Source of the DNA: Bacteroidales bacterium UBA6366
GTDB taxonomy: Bacteria; Bacteroidota; Bacteroidia; Bacteroidales; UBA932
Reading direction: 5' to 3'
Assembly: GCA_002438845.1 (NCBI GenBank)
Contig: DJRG01000090.1
Coordinates: forward strand, 1-21,195
Length of the DNA: 21,195 nucleotides
Both the position numbers and the translations under genes were made by a program. The notes below the pieces were generated by a model. The model was not told the origin of the DNA and did not search any database. It worked only from the letters and a program-made list of their open reading frames with translations. Below, in pieces: positions 15,964-21,195 of the stretch (position 1 is the stretch's first letter; every line of letters starts with the position of its first letter).

Positions 15964-17333
15964 TGAATATCTTTGCGTGGATGAAAAAGATAGTTCTGAA
16001 TAACATTGTCCTTGCGGTGGCCTCGCTGCTCGCCGCAGGGACATATTCATTTGCCCAGATACCTGCGACTCCGGAGCAAAGGGCGGCCGTAGAGGCGGAA
16101 TCCGGGGTGAAGAATGTCGTGCGTAAGTACGACACCCATGCCGAGATGAAGGCTTGTCCGGACAGGACCGGCGGGGAATATTTCATGTACAGCTTTGACG
16201 ACGTGAGATTAACCCCGGCTCCGAAAGGCTACAAACCTGTATATATCAGCCACATCGGCCGCCACGGCGCAAGGTATGCCATTAGTGATAATGTCTATGA
16301 GAAGCTCCGCAAGATTCTGACTGAGGCCCATGACTCCGGCAAACTGACAGATGCGGGGGAGTCTCTCCGCGACCGCTATGAGGCTTTCTATCCGTCCGTG
16401 GCGTTCCGTGGGGGAGAACTGACCCATAAAGGTCAGGAACAGCTTCGTGGCATCGCCGATGTGATGTATCGTGATTTTCCTGAGGTGTTCAAGGGTAAGA
16501 CCAACGCCGAGGTCCTGTGCACGGTGACTCCGCGGGTGATTGTCAGCATGAATTTGTTCATGGATGAACTCAAGGGATTGGACAACGATTTGACTTACAG
16601 CCTGGAATGCAGTACGTCGATCATGCCCCTGATTCATCCCAACGGAGGTGCTAACCCTTACCGTGTCAAGGCTCGGATTCCCGCCGGTGCCCGCGCCAAG
16701 GCTGACAGCCTTCTCTCCGCAAAGGTGGACGTGAAAGGGTTCTGCTCCAAGTATTTCAATGACACGGACTTTCTGGAGAAGTCCTACGGCATGTGGAAGT
16801 TCGAACTGGACCTACGCACCGTTATCCTTGATCTTCAATGTCTTGACAACGAGCCGTCGGACAGGTTCGAGGACGTTTTCACGTTTGAGGAACTCTTCGC
16901 CATCTGGGAGGTTTGGAATTTCAACGGGTACCTGAGCATGGGCCGCTCTCCATTGACGGACAACAAAGGCGTCCTCAACACCTCAGCCATACTTAAGAAC
17001 ATCATCGAGTGTGCTGACCGTGACCTCGCTTCCGGCCAGGTTCAGCTGAGTCTTCGCTTTTCGCACGACACAGCCATTCTTCCTCTGGTCTCGTACATGA
17101 AACTGGATAATTTCGGTGCCGTGGTGAGCGACCCGGAAGAGGTGAAGAATTGGTGGAGGTCGGATTTCATCCCCATGGCCTCAAACCTTCAGCTGATTTT
17201 CTACCGCAGCAAGCGCAACCCCGAGATTCTGGTAAAAGTCCTCTACAACGGCCACGAAGCCTCTCTTCCTATCCCTCAGGCTGCCCCGTCCTTCTACTCC
17301 TGGACCACCTTCAAGGACTATTACAGACAGTAG
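15963..17333 (+). CDS. Exported histidine acid phosphatase (phytase/MINPP-like)
   Basis: The product has 456 residues and starts at the ATG that overlaps the preceding TAA by one base (TAATG), which suggests translational coupling; an ATG at 15981 begins a more ordinary signal peptide (MKKIVLNN). Cleavage is likely after YSFAQ. The phosphohistidine motif RHGARY (Arg100, His101, Arg104) and the acid-donor motif SHDT (His368, Asp369) are both present, as in two-domain histidine acid phosphatases. Related Bacteroidota enzymes act on phytate, but those of the MINPP type usually have HAE rather than HD at the second site, so the substrate could be a different phosphate ester or sugar phosphate. 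No lipobox is seen: it is likely periplasmic, or carried to the surface. It is the last gene of the cluster. Confidence 0.87.
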   Translation: MNIFAWMKKIVLNNIVLAVASLLAAGTYSFAQIPATPEQRAAVEAESGVKNVVRKYDTHAEMKACPDRTGGEYFMYSFDDVRLTPAPKGYKPVYISHIGRHGARYAISDNVYEKLRKILTEAHDSGKLTDAGESLRDRYEAFYPSVAFRGGELTHKGQEQLRGIADVMYRDFPEVFKGKTNAEVLCTVTPRVIVSMNLFMDELKGLDNDLTYSLECSTSIMPLIHPNGGANPYRVKARIPAGARAKADSLLSAKVDVKGFCSKYFNDTDFLEKSYGMWKFELDLRTVILDLQCLDNEPSDRFEDVFTFEELFAIWEVWNFNGYLSMGRSPLTDNKGVLNTSAILKNIIECADRDLASGQVQLSLRFSHDTAILPLVSYMKLDNFGAVVSDPEEVKNWWRSDFIPMASNLQLIFYRSKRNPEILVKVLYNGHEASLPIPQAAPSFYSWTTFKDYYRQ

Positions 17334-17373
17334 TGCTGTAAATTGCCATTTCGGATGACACGCATGGCGTGGC

Positions 17374-17439
17374 GGCAAGTGAAGTCCCCTTCTGAAATTT
17401 TGCACGTTACCAAAATTTCAGAAGGGGACTTCACTTGCC
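17374..17439. terminator. 29-bp perfect hairpin between convergent genes
   Basis: Bases 17374-17401 are exactly the reverse complement of 17412-17439 (28 pairs, starting GGCAAGTGAAGTCCCC), and G17402 can pair with C17411, leaving an eight-base loop. It sits 41 bases after the phosphatase stop and 12 bases beyond the end of the minus-strand HAD gene. Position suggests a two-way transcription terminator, but the T-run is next to the loop, not after the stem, and the length and perfection are unusual. It may instead be a palindromic mobile or repeat element. I see no target-site duplication and no second copy in this window. Confidence 0.6.
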
Positions 17440-17459
17440 TTTACCGAGCTTTACCGAGC
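17440..17459. repeat. Tandem 10-bp duplication at the HAD gene stop codon
   Basis: TTTACCGAGC occurs twice in a row (17440-17449 and 17450-17459). On the minus strand the inner copy encodes the last codons and TAA of the HAD gene; the outer copy lies just after the stop, abutting the long hairpin. Confidence 0.65.
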
Positions 17460-18290
17460 TTTTGCGAGGCGCTTTAGCTCGCAGTCGGCCTTGATCTTGT
17501 CGATTATCGCGCAGACGACCTTGTAGGTCTTGCTGTCCTTGGTGTAGTTGGCGGGGACGGTGAAGTTGACGCGGCCTTGGTGCTGGAGCGTCTTGGCGAA
17601 AGCTTTCTTCTTCGGGTTGCTCTCGTCGCAGACTGCCACGGCGTGACCTCCAAACATCTTGACAATCTTCATGCACGGTATGTCGGTCTCTCCGTCTCCA
17701 AAGTAGATCATCTGAGGGTACGGGATTCTCTTCTTGTCCTCAGCGATGCTCTCGTTGACCATCTTGTTGTCGTGGGCACTGAAGATTCCCTTGTTTATCT
17801 TGAAAATGTACTGGGTTTTGGCCGTGTAGTCCACGGCGATTCCCGGCCATTCGGCCTCGCCCTCCTTGTTGTACATGAAGGTGCAGGCGAAGATGTGCTT
17901 GAACTCCTTGGCAATCGGGCTGCCTTCGATGATCTCCTTCAGGCCGGAGGAGTTGATGTAGTGCTCGATCTGCACCCCTCGCGATTCGCCATATTCATTG
18001 ATCATCTTGAACCATTCTTTCACTCCTTCGAAGAGTTGGATGTGGCGACCGAACTTGCGGAAGTCGCTCCGACGAAGCTTGATTCCGTTCTTTTTCGCCT
18101 CGTCGAACATCATCTTCATGTAGGAGAGAACATTGCTCGCGTCCTGCCCGACGGCGAGTCCGTCGCTCATTTTCCAGAACTCCTCGGGCGTCTTCCCGAT
18201 GGCCTGGATGAATCCGAATTCCTGCATGTTTCCGGGAGAAAGGGTCCCGTCAAAGTCGTAAATCAGTGCTACGATTGGTCTTTTCTTCAT
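17451..18290 (-). CDS. HAD-family phosphatase
   Basis: The product has 279 residues. HAD motif I is YDFDGTLS, with nucleophile Asp12 and acid Asp14. Motif II is probably the INSSG at 112-116, and motif IV is YFGDGETDIPC (GDGETD 198-203), which binds magnesium. An inserted helical cap lies at about 20-100, giving the phosphoserine-phosphatase-like (type IB) layout. No signal peptide is present, so it is cytoplasmic. The gene is transcribed against the SusC-to-phosphatase cluster and divergently from the acyl-CoA synthetase, with its own promoter. The substrate is not predictable. The C-terminal 30 residues are lysine-rich and end in a duplicated 10-bp unit. It resembles the conserved single HAD hydrolases of Bacteroidales that have no assigned role. 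Confidence 0.82.
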   Translation of the reverse strand: MKKRPIVALIYDFDGTLSPGNMQEFGFIQAIGKTPEEFWKMSDGLAVGQDASNVLSYMKMMFDEAKKNGIKLRRSDFRKFGRHIQLFEGVKEWFKMINEYGESRGVQIEHYINSSGLKEIIEGSPIAKEFKHIFACTFMYNKEGEAEWPGIAVDYTAKTQYIFKINKGIFSAHDNKMVNESIAEDKKRIPYPQMIYFGDGETDIPCMKIVKMFGGHAVAVCDESNPKKKAFAKTLQHQGRVNFTVPANYTKDSKTYKVVCAIIDKIKADCELKRLAKAR

Positions 18291-18317
18291 AATTTCGCCA
18301 CAAATAACCGATTTCTA

Positions 18318-18325
18318 CAAATATA
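18318..18325 (-). promoter_or_regulatory. -7 element of the HAD gene promoter
   Basis: Read on the minus strand this is TATATTTG, an exact TAnnTTTG, 27 bases before the ATG. The -33 half is not convincing. It shares the divergent intergenic region with the promoter for the acyl-CoA synthetase. Confidence 0.45.
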
Positions 18326-18336
18326 ATATTTATTCT

Positions 18337-18368
18337 TTTGAAGAATCCGTGACTTTCGGTTATTTTTG
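18337..18368 (+). promoter_or_regulatory. Promoter of the acyl-CoA synthetase gene
   Basis: TTTG (18337-18340), 20 bases and TATTTTTG (18361-18368) match the Bacteroidota consensus. The expected start point is near 18375, just before the ATG at 18393. Confidence 0.72.
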
Positions 18369-18392
18369 CCAAGTTAATTTGAGATTTTGAAT

Positions 18393-20036
18393 ATGGACCA
18401 CTATTTAACCCGACTTCAGAACGCGACAAGAAAATACTGGAACAAATCCGCCCTCAACACCATCGGCGGTGAATCGTTCACATACTCGCAGATGGCGACC
18501 CTCATCGAGAAATTTCACATCTTCTTCGACAAGGCCGGTCTCCAGAAAGGACAGCACATCGCCCTTTGGGCACGAAACAGCGCCCGCTGGGGGATGTCCT
18601 ATCTGGCAGTGAACACCTATGAGGCGGTCATAGTTCCGATTCTTGCCGACTTCACCCCTGACAGTGTCGAGAACCTCGTGAACCATTCCGACAGCATGGC
18701 CCTTCTGACCAACGCTGACAAATGGGCGAAACTTGACATCGCCAAGATGCCGGAGGTGAAAGTCGTGATGGATGTGGACAACCTCAAGATCCTTTACTGC
18801 CGTAAGCCTGAGATCGAAGAGATCTGGAATAACATAGACAATCTTTTGGCGGAGAAATATCCTGACGGGTTCGGCCCTGAGGACGTTGTCTATCCGACCG
18901 ACAACTGGGACAACCTCGCGGTCATCAACTACACTTCCGGCTCGACCGGAAACCCTAAGGGTGTAATGCTGACCTACAGGAACTTCAGCGCGACGATCGA
19001 GTTCAGCCAGGTCCATCGCCCGACATCGGACAAGAACAGGATGATCTCGATGCTGCCTATGGCCCACATGTACGGCCTTGTGACCGAGTTCATCTACCCT
19101 CTTTGCAATGGAACCTCGATTTATTGGTTGGGCAAGACCCCGACCCCGAGCACTCTGATGAAGGCTTTCCAAGAGGTTAAGCCTTACCAGCTCATCACCG
19201 TTCCGCTCGTGATGGAAAAGATCTTCAAGTCCAAGATCAAGCCTATGCTGGACAAGCCGCTGATAAAGTTCTTGACGAAAGTTCCCGGTGTCAACAAAAT
19301 TATATTCAATAAGATCCGAGAGGGATTGATCAATGCTTTCGGTGGCGAGGTCGGAGAATTCATCATGGGTGGCGCGCCTGTGAATCCGGAGATCGAGAAA
19401 TGGTTCCAGAAGATCAAACTTCCTTACACCGTCGGCTATGGCATGACCGAGGCTACCCCTCTGCTGGCTTATGCCGGGAGCGCTGAATATGTCGCCGGTT
19501 CCTGCGGAAAGCCTGTCGATTGCGCCACGGTCAGGATTGATTCCGATGACCCTCAGCATATTGTCGGTGAGATCCAGGCTAAAGGTGACAACATATGCCT
19601 CGGCTATTACAAGAATCCTGAGGCTTCCGCCAACGCTTTCACCGAGGACGGATTCCTTCGCACCGGAGATCTCGGGCTGTTCGACGCTGACGGCAACCTC
19701 TACATCAAAGGCCGCAGCAAGTCGATGATCCTCTCAGCCAATGGCCAGAACATCTATCCGGAGGAGGTTGAGGCAGTAGTCAACAGCCAGCCTTACGTCC
19801 AGGAGTCCGTCGTCGTTGACCGTGCCGCCAAGCTCGTGGCCCTTGTCTATCTTGATCAAGAGGCCCTGCGTAGGGATGCCCTTGACGCTGAGGCGATTGC
19901 GGATCTCCCAGAAAGAATCCGCATCAACTCCGACAAACAACTCCCGAACTACAGCCAGATCACCAAGGTCGAGATCGTGGACCAGCCGTTCGAGAAGACC
20001 CCTAAGATGAGCATCAAGCGCTTCCTTTACAAGTAG
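18393..20036 (+). CDS. Long-chain fatty acid-CoA ligase (AMP-binding)
   Basis: The product has 547 residues. The ATG at 18393 is chosen over an in-frame TTG at 18387. The enzyme activates fatty acids to acyl-AMP and then acyl-CoA. Adenylation motifs appear in order: the phosphate-binding loop YTSGSTGNPKG (180-190), YGMTEATPL (from 349), RTGDLG (TGD at 424-426), IKGRSKSMILSANGQNIYPE, and the C-terminal catalytic lysine in TPKMSIKR (about 542). It has no signal peptide and is probably cytoplasmic or loosely membrane-associated. It stands alone with its own promoter. It is FadD-like, but shorter than the enterobacterial enzyme; other acyl or aryl acids remain possible, so I give no symbol. Confidence 0.88.
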   Translation: MDHYLTRLQNATRKYWNKSALNTIGGESFTYSQMATLIEKFHIFFDKAGLQKGQHIALWARNSARWGMSYLAVNTYEAVIVPILADFTPDSVENLVNHSDSMALLTNADKWAKLDIAKMPEVKVVMDVDNLKILYCRKPEIEEIWNNIDNLLAEKYPDGFGPEDVVYPTDNWDNLAVINYTSGSTGNPKGVMLTYRNFSATIEFSQVHRPTSDKNRMISMLPMAHMYGLVTEFIYPLCNGTSIYWLGKTPTPSTLMKAFQEVKPYQLITVPLVMEKIFKSKIKPMLDKPLIKFLTKVPGVNKIIFNKIREGLINAFGGEVGEFIMGGAPVNPEIEKWFQKIKLPYTVGYGMTEATPLLAYAGSAEYVAGSCGKPVDCATVRIDSDDPQHIVGEIQAKGDNICLGYYKNPEASANAFTEDGFLRTGDLGLFDADGNLYIKGRSKSMILSANGQNIYPEEVEAVVNSQPYVQESVVVDRAAKLVALVYLDQEALRRDALDAEAIADLPERIRINSDKQLPNYSQITKVEIVDQPFEKTPKMSIKRFLYK

Positions 20037-20051
20037 TCCTGGCCGCTGTGG

Positions 20052-20084
20052 TTCGGCATGCTCACCAACCAGTCGAAGTGACTG
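20052..20084. repeat. Degenerate REP-like remnants
   Basis: On the minus strand 20052-20064 reads TGAGCATGCCGAA, differing at one of 13 bases from the core of the hairpin at 14143-14155. Directly after it lies AGTCGAAGTGAC (20071-20082), similar to the other arm of the same element type, and a small stem CAGTC/GACTG (20070-20074 with 20080-20084). This looks like decayed copies of the same palindromic repeat. Confidence 0.35.
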
Positions 20085-20109
20085 CATCGGCGACAGATTT
20101 GGCATGAGG

Positions 20110-20150
20110 TGACATTTTGTCAGCAGAACTGACTTGGAACATATTTTGAC
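20110..20150 (+). promoter_or_regulatory. Putative htpG control region: TGAC palindromes and sigma-54-like element
   Basis: TGACA-TTT-TGTCA (20110-20122) is a perfect palindrome, overlapped by a second one, GTCAG-CAGAA-CTGAC (20119-20133). Next comes TTGGAAC-ATATT-TTGAC (20134-20150), which has the GG-to-G spacing of a sigma-54 -24/-12 promoter but GA in place of the usual GC. Transcription would start near 20160. A stress-regulated promoter for the chaperone gene is an inference. No CIRCE element is present. Confidence 0.45.
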
Positions 20151-20159
20151 TATCCATTA

Positions 20160-20189
20160 CCGGCCTTGCGGACAGCAAGGTCGGTTTTT
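20160..20189 (+). terminator. Terminator-like hairpin in front of htpG
   Basis: A ten-pair stem (CCGGCCTTGC 20160-20169 with GCAAGGTCGG 20175-20184, one G-T pair), the loop GGACA and five T's form a textbook intrinsic terminator. It lies 123 bases after the acyl-CoA synthetase stop and only 31 bases before htpG. A second possible htpG promoter overlaps it: TTG 20166-20168, 20 bases, TATATTCG 20189-20196 (one mismatch). Confidence 0.7.
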
Positions 20190-20220
20190 ATATTCGTAAA
20201 ATTTTAAAAGGAAAGATATT

Positions 20221-21195
20221 ATGGCAACAAAAAACAAAGGACAGATTGGAGTGACGACCGAGAACATATTCCCGGTCATCAAGCAGTTCCTCTATTCGGA
20301 TCATGAGATATTCCTGAGGGAATTGGTTGCGAACGCGGTGGACGCTTCGCAGAAGATGAAGGCGATTGCCTCAAACGGCGACTTCAAGGGTGAGCTTGGA
20401 GAACTCAAGGTTCGTGTCGAACTTGACGAGAAAGCCAAGACGCTGAGAATCATCGATAACGGTATCGGTATGACCGATGAGGAGGTCGACAAGTACATCA
20501 ACCAGATCGCGTTCTCCTCAGCCGGAGAGTTCCTCCAGAAGTACAAGGACCAGAACATCATCGGCCATTTCGGACTGGGCTTCTACTCAGCCTTCATGGT
20601 CGCCAAGAAGGTGACGATTGAGTCCCTTTCATGGAAAGACGGCGCTGAAGGTGTGATCTGGAGTTGCGAAGGCAATCCTGAGTTCGAGATGGGTCCTTGC
20701 GACAAGAACGATAGGGGCACTGTAATCACCCTTTATCTCGACGACGAGGCCGCCAAGGACTATGGCACCAAGGGCAAGATCCAGCAGCTTCTGGACAAGT
20801 ACTGCAAGTTCATGCCGGTTCCTGTCGTCTTCGGCAAAGAGCAGGAGTGGAAGGACGGAAAATATGTCGACACTGACAAGGACAACGTCATCAACAAGAT
20901 CGAGCCGCTTTGGACCCGCAAGCCTTCCGAGCTTAAGGAAGAGGACTACATGAAGTTCTACAGGGATCTCTACCCGATGAAGGAAGATCCTCTGTTCTAC
21001 ATCCATCTGAACGTGGACTATCCGTTCAACCTGACCGGTATCCTCTACTTCCCTAAGATCAAGGACAGGATGGCGATCGAGAAGAACAACATCCAGCTCT
21101 ACTGCAACCAGATGTTCGTAACGGATCACGTGGACAACATCGTCCCTGACTTCCTGACACTTCTTCACGGTGTCATCGACTCTCCGGACATCCCT
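20221..21195 (+). CDS. htpG: Molecular chaperone HtpG (Hsp90), 3' end missing
   Basis: The first 325 codons are in the window, and the frame is still open at the edge. HtpG is a cytosolic ATP-driven dimeric chaperone. The GHKL ATPase domain shows its nucleotide-binding motifs: FLREL(V)ANAVDA with Glu34 and Asn38, RIIDNGIGM with Asp79, and IGHFGLGFYSAFMVA (Gly115-Gly120). The start of the middle domain follows (PLWTRKPSEL, YPFNLTGILYFP). The ATG at 20221 has AAAGGAAAG about eight bases upstream. The usual ELISNASDA reads ELVANAVDA here, as in other Bacteroidota. The upstream region holds palindromes and a terminator-like hairpin that may regulate it. Confidence 0.95.
   Translation, partial: MATKNKGQIGVTTENIFPVIKQFLYSDHEIFLRELVANAVDASQKMKAIASNGDFKGELGELKVRVELDEKAKTLRIIDNGIGMTDEEVDKYINQIAFSSAGEFLQKYKDQNIIGHFGLGFYSAFMVAKKVTIESLSWKDGAEGVIWSCEGNPEFEMGPCDKNDRGTVITLYLDDEAAKDYGTKGKIQQLLDKYCKFMPVPVVFGKEQEWKDGKYVDTDKDNVINKIEPLWTRKPSELKEEDYMKFYRDLYPMKEDPLFYIHLNVDYPFNLTGILYFPKIKDRMAIEKNNIQLYCNQMFVTDHVDNIVPDFLTLLHGVIDSPDIP

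Noticed and set aside
17577..18326. 249-codon plus-strand open frame opposite the HAD gene
   Set aside because: The minus strand has HAD motifs DFDGT and GDGETD; the plus-strand translation looks like an antisense shadow.
18405..19559. 384-codon open frame on the minus strand inside the acyl-CoA synthetase gene
   Set aside because: The plus strand encodes a full enzyme with all adenylation motifs; the antisense translation has no recognisable domain and is a by-product of GC-rich codon use.

Overview
The window comes from a member of the Bacteroidota, most likely a gut-type Bacteroidales. The evidence is a SusC/SusD outer-membrane pair with lipoprotein partners (DUF4843 and PKD-like), a BspA-type leucine-rich repeat protein, a zinc metalloprotease of the DUF5118/DUF5117/DUF4953 type, and several copies of the Bacteroidota promoter pattern (TTG or TTTG, 19-20 bases, TAnnTTTG). 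I cannot name a genus. Most of the window is clearly richer in G+C than the first 1.15 kb.

Layout. At 1-1149 is the 3' end of a BspA-like repeat protein, closed by a strong terminator. At 1261-3317 two related seven-helix membrane proteins follow one another: the first carries a C-terminal AraC-type DNA-binding domain and the second is the membrane part alone. Between them lie a perfect 13-bp inverted repeat and a textbook promoter. At 3445-4329 is an N-carbamoylputrescine amidase (polyamine synthesis). From a promoter at 4434-4464 a seven-gene, same-strand cluster runs to 17333: SusC, SusD, DUF4843 lipoprotein, PKD-like lipoprotein, metzincin-type protease, 5'-nucleotidase-like lipoprotein and histidine acid phosphatase. 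The last two overlap by one base. The cluster ends at a 29-bp perfect hairpin shared with a convergent HAD-family phosphatase gene (17451-18290, minus strand). A divergent promoter region then leads to an acyl-CoA synthetase (18393-20036), and the window ends inside htpG (20221 to the edge).

How the genes may work together. The SusC-to-phosphatase cluster looks like an uptake locus without any glycoside hydrolase: its enzymes are a secreted protease and two exported phosphate-releasing enzymes. This suggests capture of peptides, phosphorylated organics or nucleotides rather than a glycan (inference). The 7TM/AraC gene and its 7TM-only paralogue could be a membrane sensor-regulator with a related partner. 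The flanking genes for polyamine, lipid and chaperone functions look like ordinary chromosomal genes.

I did not find a clear-cut unknown defence, mobile or RNA-based system. The points most worth a second look are the 7TM pair with its operator-like repeat, the long perfect hairpin at 17374-17439, and the dense regulatory stretch in front of htpG.
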